Positions 1-8,800 of a DNA stretch of 64,000 nt are shown here, one piece after another. A program made the position numbers and the translations under genes. A model generated the notes under the pieces. The model was not told where the DNA came from and ran no database searches. It was given only the letters and a program-made list of their open reading frames with translations. Numbering within the stretch: position 1 is the stretch's first letter; each line of letters starts with the position of its first letter. The stretch lies in the NCBI RefSeq assembly GCF_000383595.1, contig NZ_KB911581.1, forward strand, positions 5,415,519 to 5,479,518. Reading direction: 5' to 3'. The stretch is from Streptomyces bottropensis ATCC 25435 (GTDB taxonomy: Bacteria > Actinomycetota > Actinomycetes > Streptomycetales > Streptomycetaceae).

Positions 1-33
1 GCCCGCCAGAACTCCGGCCCGGCAGACGGCCGC

Positions 34-189
34 TCAGCGCCACGGAGCCCCCTCCCCTCCGGCCTGGTTGTTGACGTAGTAGGTGCTGTTGGCCGCGGCC
101 GCGCTGTCGGCACCGGCGAACAGCCCCGCAACCAGGGCGGCGGCCGCTCCGACGGCTGGGAGCTGGCGTGGTCTCAGGAAATCGCGCAT
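34..189 (-). CDS. short secreted protein, probably a truncated extracellular enzyme
   Basis: A 51-codon frame that starts 16 bases inside the end of the upstream glycosidase gene. It has a charged N-terminus with several Arg (RDFLRPRQL), an Ala/Val/Leu-rich core of about 18 residues and an Ala-rich cleavage region. The mature part begins STYYVNNQAG, an opening common in secreted parallel beta-helix and other carbohydrate-active enzymes. The frame stops just after GAPWR, so only the signal peptide and about 17 mature residues remain. It is probably a frameshifted or truncated extracellular enzyme of the same sugar-use operon; the rest would lie left of the window. The signal peptide is clear, the identity is not. 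Confidence 0.45.
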   Translation of the reverse strand: MRDFLRPRQLPAVGAAAALVAGLFAGADSAAAANSTYYVNNQAGGEGAPWR

Positions 190-2708
190 GTGGTGGTTCC
201 TTCGAGCTCGTCATTGAGGGACGGAACAGGTGAGATACGGACGACCGTCCCGGTCTGCACCGACAATCGGATCGGCCCGGGCGGATGGTGGATCGCTTGC
301 GCTTCTTCGGTGCTGTACGCGGCCGGGTGGACGGTGCTCGGTCCGGACCACGGCGGCACGACCGTCAGTTCACGTTCGTGCCCTCCGGTCAGCTCGAGCC
401 GGTCTGCCTCGCCGGGGCGCCGGGTGAAGGAAACCCGGTGACCCCCGCGAGTTCGCAGTTCGGTGAAGCTGACCGGGAGATCAAGGGGCCAGTTCGGCAG
501 GATGCGGATCACGCCGTCGTGGCTCTGCAGCAGGCACTCGGAGATCACGGCGCCGGCCGCGAAGTTCTCGGTCCACACCCCCATGCGCGCCATGAAGTCG
601 AAGGGTGTCGCGTCGTCGTACCGGCCGCCAGCGCACTGGACCCGTGCTGTCGCCGTGCCGTTGGGGATCGTGCAGTACCGGACGTGGCGCAGCCACCGCT
701 CGAGGTCGAGCTGACCGAGCCGTGCCTCCTGCATGGCGACGAACACGAGGTCGTTGCCTCCCTCGGTGCGCTGGCGGCGGACCGTACGGCGGGCGATGTC
801 GACCTGGTCGGCCGGTGACGAGAGCGAGACGGCTTCGCACGGGAAGACCGCCATCGCCGCGGCCGGGACGTTGTAGACGACGTCCGGGTCCTCGCCTGCG
901 ACGCTCACCCACACGGTGCCCTCGTCGGTCTCTGTCGTCGGCAGCGGGACAAGCTGGGACACCGCGGCGCGGGCGCGTTCCACGAGGTCTTCGGGCAGAG
1001 CGTCCCGTCCGGCGGTACGCAGCGCCTCGTCCGCGTCCACCAGTGCCTGGAAGGCGAAGGTGAAGAACACGATGTCGACGTGTCCGTCGACGTTGAGGCG
1101 CAGCCCGTCGGACAGGCCGTACACCTCCGGGACGACCGTGGGGTAGACGTGCAACCGTCCGTCGTCGCGGGCCAGGCGCTCGGTGCCCGCGTCGAGATAG
1201 TCGAGCAGGAACTGGGCGACGTCGACCAGGAAGGGTGCGATGCGGTCCGCCAGCAGGTCGACGTCACCGGTGTAGAGGTAGTGCCACCACAGGGTCTGCA
1301 CCGCCCAGGCCGGGATGAACGCCTCCCACGCCCACTTCGGGCACAGGTAGGGCGCGAGCGTGGTCTCCAGCGGCCAGCCGATCAGTGAGAAGGCCGCACC
1401 AGGCATGCCGTAGTACTGCTCTGCGGTACGCCGGGCCTGTGGCAGCAGCGAGTCCAGCAGATCCAGGTAGGGGTGGTGGAGGTCCTCGTGGCCGGTGACG
1501 AACAGGCCCCAGTACAGCTGTTGCACGTTGTAGTTGAAGTGGTAGTCGCCGTGGAAGCCGGAGCCGATGTCCCGGTAGGTCCACGGGCCGAACAGGCCGG
1601 GCGCGACACCGCCGTCCCGCAGCGCACAGCGCGTCCAGTACAGGTTGCGGTACCACAGCGCCTCGAGTTCGTGGCCACCGACGTCGATCGCCGAGCGGGC
1701 CCAGAAGTCGCGCCATGAGGCCGTCGTCGCCGACCTGGCCGTGTCCTGGTCACCCATCTCGACGGCGACCGGGGCGGCCGACAGCGCCGACAGTTCGTCT
1801 TGGGTCAGATCGATCCGCAGGTTGAGTTCGCGGGTCGGTGCGACATGCGTGGCGAGGGGGTCGAGAGCGACGCGTCGCCCCTTGAAACCGGCGACGGTTC
1901 CGGCCGTGAGTTCGGTGTCGGAGGTGAGCCCGAGCCGGAATGCCGGAGTGTCGGGCAGAGCCTCGCCGGTGACGGGCAGGCCCTGCACGAAGGCGAGGTG
2001 ATGGGACGACTGCTCGTGGGTGAGGTGTTCGTTCGGCGTGAACGCCGACTTCGGGCGCGTGTAGGCGTTGCCCGCTTCGATGGGGTCGGCGGGCCCGTCC
2101 GCGCCGTCGTAACCGAGCGGGTCGGGGAGTACGCGCAGGCCCCGTACCGGCAGCGTCGCGGTACCGTGCGCCGACCAGCGCACCCACGCGGTGTCGGAAT
2201 CCGCCGCGACGAAGATCTCGACCGTGGACGGAGCGCCGTCGATGGTGAGCTGCACGCTGCAGATCCCGGTGGCGATGTCGACGTGATAGCCGAGGACCTC
2301 GCAGCGCCGGGTGTCGAGGCTGAGCAGGACCGAGCCGCACGGAAACGGCTTGGGGTACGGCGCCCCGTAGCCCTCCTCGGTGTCGGCGAGGTACCGGGCG
2401 AACTCCTCGTCCTCGTCCGGGCGTCCGTGCCGGGCTGCCTCCTCGGCGGCGGTGAGCACCTTGGCGAACGTCCCCAACCGGTCCGGGTCGACGACCTGGG
2501 CCCGCTTGTCCCAGACGGCGTTGTGGCCGAGGTGGATCACGATGGCGTCCGGCCGCGGCACGACGACCGCCCCGAACTCCCCGTTGCCCAGCAGGGCGCC
2601 CTCGAAGAAATCGCCGGCGGCCGGCGTGCGGACGATGGGGTGGCGGCGGCTCACATCGAGGCCGTCGACCGCTTGTGACAGTGGCGCGTACAGGGGGTTG
2701 GTGGTCAT
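174..2708 (-). CDS. GH95-like glycoside hydrolase, candidate alpha-L-fucosidase
   Basis: An 844-residue protein with no signal peptide. The N-terminal GALLGNGEFGAVV stretch (about residues 37-49) matches the GNGxxGA signature of the GH95 N-terminal beta domain. The central HFNYNVQ segment (near residue 390), followed by aromatic-rich helices, matches the GH95 (alpha/alpha)6 barrel, where a conserved Asn pair helps catalysis. GH95 enzymes are mainly alpha-L-fucosidases or L-galactosidases. The protein is divergent, so substrate is inferred from the adjacent L-fuconate genes. Its ATG overlaps the stop of the upstream permease gene (ATGA), implying translational coupling: the oligosaccharide would be imported and then trimmed in the cytoplasm. 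Another (alpha/alpha)6 glycosidase family remains possible. Confidence 0.7.
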   Translation of the reverse strand: MTTNPLYAPLSQAVDGLDVSRRHPIVRTPAAGDFFEGALLGNGEFGAVVVPRPDAIVIHLGHNAVWDKRAQVVDPDRLGTFAKVLTAAEEAARHGRPDEDEEFARYLADTEEGYGAPYPKPFPCGSVLLSLDTRRCEVLGYHVDIATGICSVQLTIDGAPSTVEIFVAADSDTAWVRWSAHGTATLPVRGLRVLPDPLGYDGADGPADPIEAGNAYTRPKSAFTPNEHLTHEQSSHHLAFVQGLPVTGEALPDTPAFRLGLTSDTELTAGTVAGFKGRRVALDPLATHVAPTRELNLRIDLTQDELSALSAAPVAVEMGDQDTARSATTASWRDFWARSAIDVGGHELEALWYRNLYWTRCALRDGGVAPGLFGPWTYRDIGSGFHGDYHFNYNVQQLYWGLFVTGHEDLHHPYLDLLDSLLPQARRTAEQYYGMPGAAFSLIGWPLETTLAPYLCPKWAWEAFIPAWAVQTLWWHYLYTGDVDLLADRIAPFLVDVAQFLLDYLDAGTERLARDDGRLHVYPTVVPEVYGLSDGLRLNVDGHVDIVFFTFAFQALVDADEALRTAGRDALPEDLVERARAAVSQLVPLPTTETDEGTVWVSVAGEDPDVVYNVPAAAMAVFPCEAVSLSSPADQVDIARRTVRRQRTEGGNDLVFVAMQEARLGQLDLERWLRHVRYCTIPNGTATARVQCAGGRYDDATPFDFMARMGVWTENFAAGAVISECLLQSHDGVIRILPNWPLDLPVSFTELRTRGGHRVSFTRRPGEADRLELTGGHERELTVVPPWSGPSTVHPAAYSTEEAQAIHHPPGPIRLSVQTGTVVRISPVPSLNDELEGTTTCAIS

Positions 2709-3541
2709 TTGAACACTCCGCCGAGCGCGATGCCCTTGGTGACGTTCTTGTGGAAGACGAGGTACAGCAGGATGATCGGGATGGACGCCAGCGAGAGCCC
2801 GGCGAACAGCGCCCCCTGGTCGGTCGTGTACTGGCCCTGGAACGAGAGCAGACCGACCGGCACGGTCTGCGACTCACCGGACTGCAGCAGCACCACGCCG
2901 AGTTGTGTCTCGCCCCAGACGAACACGAGCGTGAGCATCGCCACCGCCGTCACCGCTCCCTTGGCGAGCGGGAGGACGATGCGGACGTACGTGCGCCAGG
3001 CCCCTGTGCCGTCGAGTGCGGCTGCCTCCAGCAGCTCGACCGGGAAGTCGACGAAGAACGAGTGCATGATCAGCACGGTGGTCGGCAGGGCCAGGGCGCC
3101 GTACGCGATGCCGATGACCACCGGCATGTTGAGCACGCCGAACGCGTTGAACGCCTGGTAGTAGGGAACGACCATCAGCACGATCGGCAGAACGGTCGAC
3201 GACACGAACAGCCGGGTGAACCAGATGCGGCTGCGGTCGGACAGGTGCGTCGCGAAGTACGCCGCCGTCACTCCGGCCCCGAGGTTGAAGACGAGCGCGG
3301 TGACGGCCGCGATCAGACTGTTGCCGAAGTAGTTGGTCAGTCCGGCCGTCCCGGCCGAACCCTGCCAGGCCCGCGCGTAGTTGCCGGGCAGGATCTTTCC
3401 GGTGATACCGAGGCCGTTCAGGTAGATGTCCGCGTTGGACCTGACGCTGAGCAGCAGGATCAGCACGAACGGCACGACGGCGAGCAGCGTCCAGAGCACG
3501 AGGGCGGCCCGTGCGGTGCCTCGACCGAGCAGATTACGCAT
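2705..3541 (-). CDS. carbohydrate ABC transporter permease (MalG type)
   Basis: A 278-residue inner-membrane permease of the MalG/CUT1 class. Several hydrophobic spans are visible, starting with the segment after TARAALVLWTLL. The cytoplasmic EAA loop is present as EAAALDG followed by a conserved IVLPL, the site that docks the ATPase. The start is the ATG at 3541 because it overlaps the upstream permease stop in an ATGA; an upstream in-frame extension has no membrane character and lies inside the neighbouring gene. The last codons overlap the glycosidase start. No ATPase gene is present, as is usual for Streptomyces CUT1 importers that share the MsiK ATPase encoded elsewhere. Confidence 0.93.
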   Translation of the reverse strand: MRNLLGRGTARAALVLWTLLAVVPFVLILLLSVRSNADIYLNGLGITGKILPGNYARAWQGSAGTAGLTNYFGNSLIAAVTALVFNLGAGVTAAYFATHLSDRSRIWFTRLFVSSTVLPIVLMVVPYYQAFNAFGVLNMPVVIGIAYGALALPTTVLIMHSFFVDFPVELLEAAALDGTGAWRTYVRIVLPLAKGAVTAVAMLTLVFVWGETQLGVVLLQSGESQTVPVGLLSFQGQYTTDQGALFAGLSLASIPIILLYLVFHKNVTKGIALGGVFK

Positions 3542-4554
3542 CACGCCTCCTTCGAGCGGCTGGCCCGTACGCCGACGAGGCCGACCGCGATGAGTACGAC
3601 TGCCGAGAGCACGGCCAGTGCCGACGCCGGGCCGAACTGCCCCTTCAGCAGCGCCTCCCGGTAGATCCGCACCGGCAGGATCGAGGTCGCCGTGCCCGGA
3701 CCGCCCTGCGTCATCGCCCACACGGTCGTGAATCCGTTGAACGCCCACATGAACTCGAGCAGGGCCGTCATGACGAACACCGGCCGGATCATCGGGAGAG
3801 TCATGCTGAAGAACTGTCGTGCCGTCGAGGCGCCGTCGATGCGCGCGGCCTCATAGATGGAGACGGGGACCTGTTCCATCGCCCCGAGCAGCAGCAGGAA
3901 CGCGAAGCCGACGCCCGCCCACACGGTCACGAACACCACCGGCCAGACGGCCGTGGAGGCGTCACCCAGCCACGCGTGCGCGTTGCCGAGTCCGATGTGG
4001 CCGAGGACCTGGTTGACGCCGCCCGAGTGCGGCTGGAAACTCGCCGTCCAGAAGATCGACACGGCGGCCGCGGGCGCGACACCGGGCAGGAACCAGATGA
4101 CCCGGTAGAAGCGCCCGCCCTTCACGCCGTGGCTGACCGCCGCGGCGAGAAGGCTGCTGATGACGATCGTCGCCACCGCCGACGCGGCGGCGTACACGAG
4201 AGTGACGCCCAGCGACTGGTAGGTGTCCGAACTCTTGAGAACAGTGCGGTAGTTGTCCAGCCCCACGGAGTGCATGGGACCGAAGCCGACCCAGTCCGTG
4301 GTACTGATGCGTACCGTCTGGACGATCGCGCCGAGGACGAAGACGGCGAGCAGGACAAGCGCGGGCACCAGTGCCAGGCGGGTCACCAACGGTGAGGTGG
4401 TGGCCCTCGACCGGCGACCCGACCCCCTCCCGCCCGCGCCGGGACGCCTCGCGGATCGCGATCGCGCCCGGCTGGGCACGACGCCCGTGGACTTCGCGGC
4501 GTCGCCGGCGGCGGCCCCCGGGTCCGACGCCGTGATCACGGAATGCGTGCTCAT
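3541..4554 (-). CDS. carbohydrate ABC transporter permease (MalF type)
   Basis: A 337-residue permease, partner of the downstream MalG-type subunit. The first ~50 residues are basic and cytoplasmic (many Arg and Ser), followed by a first membrane span (LVPALVLLAVFVLGA) and at least five more. The EAA loop reads EAARIDGAS and is followed by FFSMTLPMI, the typical CUT1 coupling helix. The gene sits 42 bases after the binding-protein gene and overlaps the next permease by four bases, so binding protein, two permeases and glycosidase form one operon. The substrate cannot be read from the permease and is inferred from the neighbouring glycosidase and fuconate genes. Confidence 0.93.
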   Translation of the reverse strand: MSTHSVITASDPGAAAGDAAKSTGVVPSRARSRSARRPGAGGRGSGRRSRATTSPLVTRLALVPALVLLAVFVLGAIVQTVRISTTDWVGFGPMHSVGLDNYRTVLKSSDTYQSLGVTLVYAAASAVATIVISSLLAAAVSHGVKGGRFYRVIWFLPGVAPAAAVSIFWTASFQPHSGGVNQVLGHIGLGNAHAWLGDASTAVWPVVFVTVWAGVGFAFLLLLGAMEQVPVSIYEAARIDGASTARQFFSMTLPMIRPVFVMTALLEFMWAFNGFTTVWAMTQGGPGTATSILPVRIYREALLKGQFGPASALAVLSAVVLIAVGLVGVRASRSKEA

Positions 4555-4596
4555 ACACCTCTCCTCGAACTGGGATACGGCTCGTTCACGGTCGGC

Positions 4597-5964
4597 TCAG
4601 CTCGCGGACTTGCGGAAGCTCAGCAGTTCGTCCTGCTGCTGCTGTGCCAGCGCGGACGGCGAAAGGCTGCCGGAGTACATCGCCTGGATCTTCGGGTCGA
4701 TGAAGGTCTGCGCAAGCGCGTTCGGCACCACCGACGTCCAGCCGGCCGCACTGCCGTTCTTGGCGATGTCAGCCAGGATGCTGCGGGAATTCGCGTCCAA
4801 CTTCGTGAAGGCCGAGGCGGGCAGGTCCTTAACCCCGGGGAGCAGATTGGCGGTGCCGACCACGCCCTCCGACTGCGCCTTCTCGGACATGACGAACTCG
4901 AGGAACTTCTTCGCCCACGCCTTGTGCTGCGCCCTCACCGGGATGCCCAGGGCGTCGCCGTAGTAGCCGGTCTGCGTGGTCTTCGTCCCGGCGTTGACCG
5001 GCGGCAGGAGCAGCCAGTCGGGCTTCACCGAGGTCTTCGCGGGCACGAAGTCGGCCGCCGTGAAGTTGCCGCCGAGGAACATTCCCGCCTTGCCCGCGAG
5101 GAACGGCGTCTCGGCGTCCTGGTACTTCTGACCGAGGAACCCGTCCTGGTAGACGCCCGACTTGCGGTAGTTCTTAAGCGTCGAGAGCACCTTGGTGAAG
5201 GCCGGGTCGGTGTACTTCGCGGTGACGGCGGTCTTGCTGTTGTAGGACGCCAGGTAGTTCTCGAGCTGCGCCGGCGACGCCGAGGTCGGCAGCAGGGCGT
5301 CGACCATCCAGCTGGCCTGATAGCCGGAGGCGCCGCCGAGCTGCAGCGGTGCGTACCCGGCCGACTTCAGCTTCTTGGCCGCGGCGATGAGGTCTTCCGG
5401 CGTCGCGAACCGGTGATCGGTCGGCACGGTCACGCCGGCTTTGGCGAAGGCTGCCGGGTTGTACCAGACGACGTTGTAGATGGCCTGGGAGAAGGCGACG
5501 ACGTACGGCTTGCCGCCGACCTTCAGCGACCCGGAGACGCCGCTGCCGTAGCGCTTGGCGAGGTCACCGGAACTCCACACGTCACTGAGATCGGTCAGCC
5601 CGCCACGGCTGGTCAGAGCGGTGTAGGGCGACGAGCCGACCGGGACGAAGCCGACGTCGGGCGCGTTGGCCGAGCCCAGCACAGTGAGGTTCGAGCCGGC
5701 CTTCTGCTCCTGGCTGATCGTCTGCAGTTTGACCGTCACGTTCGGGTGCGCCTTGTGGAAGGCCTTGGCGAAGTAGCCGAACAAGGTCTCCTGCCCGGTC
5801 TGCTGCTGAACGGTCAGAGTGACCGGCGCCGAGCCCGTGGTGTCGCTCCCCTCACTCCCCGACGACGAACACGCCGCGGCAGAGGAGGTGAGAACGGCGA
5901 CCGCGGACAGCGCCGTCAGGGCGCGAGGCAGCGGGTTTCGGCGTGCTTCATTGAAACGTCTCAT
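4597..5964 (-). CDS. extracellular sugar-binding lipoprotein of an ABC importer
   Basis: A 455-residue substrate-binding protein of the bacterial solute-binding family 1 type. The N-terminus is a lipoprotein signal peptide: positive residues, a hydrophobic core, then the lipobox SAAAC, so the mature protein would be lipid-anchored outside the membrane. The body shows family features, including an early VTLTVQQQTGQ beta strand and a late segment rich in aromatic and Asn residues around the GNFTAADF region. First gene of the minus-strand operon. The upstream region holds a LacI-type dyad at 6051-6062 and copies of the 15-bp palindrome shared with the fuconate genes, so it is probably induced by the same sugar. 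Confidence 0.92.
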   Translation of the reverse strand: MRRFNEARRNPLPRALTALSAVAVLTSSAAACSSSGSEGSDTTGSAPVTLTVQQQTGQETLFGYFAKAFHKAHPNVTVKLQTISQEQKAGSNLTVLGSANAPDVGFVPVGSSPYTALTSRGGLTDLSDVWSSGDLAKRYGSGVSGSLKVGGKPYVVAFSQAIYNVVWYNPAAFAKAGVTVPTDHRFATPEDLIAAAKKLKSAGYAPLQLGGASGYQASWMVDALLPTSASPAQLENYLASYNSKTAVTAKYTDPAFTKVLSTLKNYRKSGVYQDGFLGQKYQDAETPFLAGKAGMFLGGNFTAADFVPAKTSVKPDWLLLPPVNAGTKTTQTGYYGDALGIPVRAQHKAWAKKFLEFVMSEKAQSEGVVGTANLLPGVKDLPASAFTKLDANSRSILADIAKNGSAAGWTSVVPNALAQTFIDPKIQAMYSGSLSPSALAQQQQDELLSFRKSAS

Positions 5965-6014
5965 GGTCGGGAAACCCCTCGATAGGGCGCGATTCGGATT
6001 CGCGAAGCCGGGTA

Positions 6015-6029
6015 AAACATCGGATCTAC
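6015..6029. promoter_or_regulatory. 15-bp palindrome, site A
   Basis: Reads aaACATCGGATcTAc and matches the window consensus ATACATCSGATGTAT at 12 of 15 positions. It lies about 50 bases upstream of the sugar-binding lipoprotein start, where a repressor would block transcription. Confidence 0.5.
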
Positions 6030-6050
6030 TCAGTCCCTGCGGCTAAGGCG

Positions 6051-6062
6051 TGAAACGTTACA
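6051..6062. promoter_or_regulatory. LacI-type operator-like dyad
   Basis: TGAAACGTTACA is an almost perfect palindrome centred on CG; only the third pair from each end differs. The form TGwAACGTTwCA resembles LacI/GalR operators. It lies 87 bases upstream of the binding-lipoprotein start. No LacI gene is in the window. Confidence 0.5.
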
Positions 6063-6145
6063 ACCGCGTTCCAGCAACGAGCAATGGCCGAAACAAGGTT
6101 GTTTTCTCCACCGTCAGGCCGAAAGCTTCCCCCAGCGATACGACT

Positions 6146-6160
6146 AGACATCCGATGCCT
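6146..6160. promoter_or_regulatory. 15-bp palindrome, site B
   Basis: agACATCCGATGccT, 12 of 15 matches to ATACATCSGATGTAT, in the divergent control region. Confidence 0.5.
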
Positions 6161-6232
6161 TGCCGGGGGCGACCTCAGGCGTGCAACCGTCTCACCACCG
6201 AGGGTCCTCCTCGGCTGCCTGTGGAGCGTGGC

Positions 6233-6242
6233 GTGACGTTAC
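6233..6242. promoter_or_regulatory. second AACGTT-like dyad
   Basis: GTGACGTTAC is a 10-base near-palindrome sharing the ACGTTAC half with the dyad at 6051. It is weaker and could be chance. Confidence 0.25.
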
Positions 6243-6268
6243 GAGCGCATTGCCACACTTGGCAAGAG

Positions 6269-6283
6269 TCTCATCCGATGTAT
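6269..6283. promoter_or_regulatory. 15-bp palindrome, site C
   Basis: tctCATCCGATGTAT, 12 of 15 matches; the right half-site is perfect. Confidence 0.5.
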
Positions 6284-6374
6284 GCGCAGGATCGTGACCG
6301 ACGGCACGAACACCGAGATGGATCACCAGGATAAAACGCCCATCTGATCACTTTAGGGACCCGTCCTCGACCAT

Positions 6375-6389
6375 AGACATCGGAGGACT
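6375..6389. promoter_or_regulatory. 15-bp palindrome, site D
   Basis: agACATCGGAgGacT, 11 of 15 matches; pairs with site E 64 bases downstream, ahead of the broken fuconate dehydratase. Confidence 0.45.
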
Positions 6390-6438
6390 GACTGCGCCAA
6401 CGGGCCGGCGGTCGTACTGTCAGGCACCGCCGCAGAAA

Positions 6439-6453
6439 AATCATCCGAAGTAT
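6439..6453. promoter_or_regulatory. 15-bp palindrome, site E
   Basis: aatCATCCGAaGTAT, 12 of 15 matches. It forms a pair with site D, much like sites G and H (58 bases apart) in front of the FAH gene. Confidence 0.5.
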
Positions 6454-6766
6454 CGAGGGACGGGCCGCAAGGGACCGCGTCGAAGGCCGGCGCGCGCTCC
6501 CCGCCCGGTGACCTTCCCGGCCCCGTCCACACATCTGGGCGAGGGCGTCCGAAGCACGGGCCCAGGTCACTGTTTCTCGCCGACGGGGTCAACCGGCGTG
6601 GCCGGCACACGGCCGCACAGGAGGCTCCCCACGTGTGCTTCCGCCGGTGGCCTCAGGTACCCGGCTCAGCCGGACCCATCTGGCAGCGGGGTCGGTCCCG
6701 GCGATGCGGTGGCGGCTGCCGGCCCTGGCACTGTCCGTCAGGCTCACCGATCACGAAAGGCTCAGC

Positions 6767-7593
6767 GTGTCCTCAACAAGCGTCTCCCGGATCACCGGTC
6801 TCGACACGTACGACATACGGTTCCCCACGTCCCGGGAGCTGGACGGGTCGGATGCGATGAACACCGACCCCGACTACTCGGCCGCCTATCTCGTACTGCG
6901 GACGGACAGCGAAGACGGCCTGGAGGGCCACGGCTTCGCCTTCACCATCGGTCGTGGCAACGACGTGCAGGTCGCGGCGCTCGACGTCTTGCGAGCCCAC
7001 GTCGTGGGCCGGTCCGTAGAGGATCTGTGCGATGACCCAGGCAGCCTCGCGCGCGACCTCACCGGCGACAGTCAACTGCGCTGGCTCGGTCCCGAAAAAG
7101 GTGTGATGCACATGGCCGTCGGCGCCGTCATCAACGCCGTATGGGACCTGGCCGCCAAGCGGGCCGACAAGCCCCTGTGGAAGTTCCTCGCCGACGCCGA
7201 CCCCGAATGGCTCGCCGACCAGATCGACTACCGGTACATCACCGACGCACTCACCCGCCAGGAAGCAGTAACGATCCTGCAACGCGGCCGGGAAGGCCGT
7301 ACCGCACGGGAAAGCGACCTCCTCGCCCACGGCTATCCCGCCTGTACCACCTCGCCCGGCTGGCTCGGCTACACCGACGAGAAGCTGACCCGCCTGGCAC
7401 AGCGCGCGGTGGCCGACGGCTTCCGGCAGATCAAGCTCAAGGTCGGGGCCGATCTCGACGACGACATCCGGCGCTTCCGGGCTGCCCGTACCGCAGTCGG
7501 CCCGGCATCCGCATCGCCATGGACGCCAACCAGCGCTGGAACGTCGACGAAGCCATCACCTGGACCACCGCGCTGGCCGATTTTGACCCCTAC
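6767..7593 (+). pseudogene. L-fuconate dehydratase, frameshifted and truncated copy
   Basis: The first 240 or so residues match the intact dehydratase at 9667-11004 almost position for position (SRITGLDTYDIRF, GRGNDVQVAA, LGPEKGVMHMAVGAV, KLKVGADLDDDIR). The GTG start at 6767 has a GAAAGG ribosome site. At about 7500 a single base is missing after the codons for TAVG: the next stretch, carrying the metal-ligand motif AMDANQRWNVDEA, continues in the next frame. At 7593 the coding sequence stops mid-motif (FDPY, where the intact copy continues WIEEP) and runs straight into an IS5-type transposase fragment. It therefore lacks the C-terminal barrel half with the remaining metal ligands and is dead. 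Paired palindromes D and E lie upstream. Confidence 0.9.
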
Positions 7594-8098
7594 CCTTGTC
7601 CAGCAAAGGCAGCAACTGTGTGACGTCGTTGCGGTTTCCGCCGGTCAGCGAGACTGCGAGCGGGATGCCCTGTCTGTCGGTGAGGACGTGGTGCTTGCTG
7701 CCCGGCCGTGCACGGTCGACCGGGCTGGGCCCGCTTTTGGGCCGCGCCGAGCTGCCCGGACGTGGGAGGAGTCGATCACCGCCCGCGACCAGTCCAGCTT
7801 CTTCGCGGCCCGCAGTTTCCTCAGCAGCACCAGGTGCAGTTCGTCCCACACGCCGGCCTCGTTCCACGCGGCCAGGCGCCGCCAGCACGTCATCCCCGAC
7901 CCGAAAGCCCAGCTCCTGCGGCAGGTACTCCCACTGGATACCGGTGTGCAGCACGAACAGGATCCCGCACAACACCTGCCGGTCCGGCACCCGAGGCCTG
8001 CCCTCCACCAGCTTCGGACCAGGCTCGGGCAGCAACGGTTCGATGAGCGACCACAGTTCATCCGACACGATCCATGGCCGCGACTGTCGTTTCCCCAC
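7594..8098 (-). pseudogene. IS5-family transposase, N-terminal two thirds
   Basis: Starts at a GTG (8098) with GKRQSRPWIVSDELW and PLLPEPGPKLVEGRPRVPDRQ, the hallmark N-terminus of a Streptomyces IS5-family transposase, followed by DWSRAVIDSSHVRAARRGPK, which contains the first catalytic Asp, and later LTDRQGIPLAVSLTGGNRND. The frame changes twice. Near 7890 there is an apparent one-base lesion after ELGF. At 7734-7739 an AAAAG slip site, at the usual place for programmed frameshifting in this group, joins the two open frames. The protein ends at LLPLLDKG where it abuts the broken dehydratase, so the C-terminal part with the last Asp and Glu is lost. No matching inverted repeat was found. Confidence 0.85.
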
Positions 8099-8267
8099 GA
8101 ACGGGGCGAGGGGCGAGGTCGCCGGACGGGCAGCTGCCGATCCGGTGCGGACAATGCGCGGATCGTGCCCTGAGGGGTGGATGTGAGGGTCAGCCGGGGC
8201 CCGAGGGATGCGGAGGTGGAGCGACCGCACGGTTGTGAGCCGAACGGACGCACTGGATGGTGCAATC

Positions 8268-8282
8268 ATTCCTCCGATGTAT
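8268..8282. promoter_or_regulatory. 15-bp palindrome, site F
   Basis: ATtCcTCCGATGTAT, 13 of 15 matches to ATACATCSGATGTAT. It stands alone about 500 bases before the FAH start and may be a leftover of a control region split by the IS fragment. Confidence 0.5.
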
Positions 8283-8615
8283 CTTGGGACTTCGAGGCCG
8301 CTACGACGGCGTTGCCGACGTTGACAAGGGTTCGCCGCCAGAGATTTGCGGGACGCCACGCCGTAGGGCGCCGAGGCGCCGTCCCGACCTCGGGACTCCG
8401 TACTGAGGCCCCGTACGACCTGCGGAGTTTCGGCCTTCGCGCGTGACGGGCGATGCGCTGCGGCAGCTCACATGGAGCCGCCGGTGCCGGCGAGGGCGGG
8501 AGCTGGGGTGGGCTCACTCCGAAGTCATCGGATGGCGGTTCGCGAGTCGACCTCGTGGCCATTCGTGCCGTGGTCCGTCTGCATGTGTGAGCGCTTGACT
8601 GGCATCGCCGACGAA

Positions 8616-8630
8616 ATACATCCGAGGAAT
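8616..8630. promoter_or_regulatory. 15-bp palindrome, site G
   Basis: ATACATCCGAgGaAT, 13 of 15 matches, with a perfect left half. Paired with site H. Confidence 0.55.
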
Positions 8631-8673
8631 CCATTGTCAGGCGCGATCCCTGCATCTAAGGTCACTGTGCGCC

Positions 8674-8688
8674 ATACATCCGATGACT
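8674..8688. promoter_or_regulatory. 15-bp palindrome, site H
   Basis: ATACATCCGATGacT, 13 of 15 matches, with a perfect left half. It lies 58 bases from site G, near five helical turns, which would suit cooperative binding by one regulator. Confidence 0.55.
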
Positions 8689-8800
8689 GTGCTGCGGATG
8701 AGCGAAGCCCGCCGACAGGTCCGGCCCGGGCGCACCAGCGGCGGCCCAGCCCTACGGCCGACACCACTCAGACGAAGCCCGCATGGCAAGGGAGCCCCCA

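Larger units (their letters stand above)
5965..6766. other. intergenic control region between divergent sugar operons
   Basis: About 800 bases separate the binding-protein gene (minus) from the broken fuconate dehydratase (plus). I see no convincing gene here; the open frames lack codon bias and ribosome sites. The region holds five near-copies of the 15-bp palindrome and two AACGTT-type dyads, so it looks like a regulatory region serving both operons. Confidence 0.6.
8099..8800. other. intergenic control region ahead of the fuconate operon
   Basis: About 700 bases without a convincing gene. It contains the upstream end of the IS5 fragment, then palindromes F, G and H, of which G and H lie 113 to 185 bases before the FAH start. 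Confidence 0.55.
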
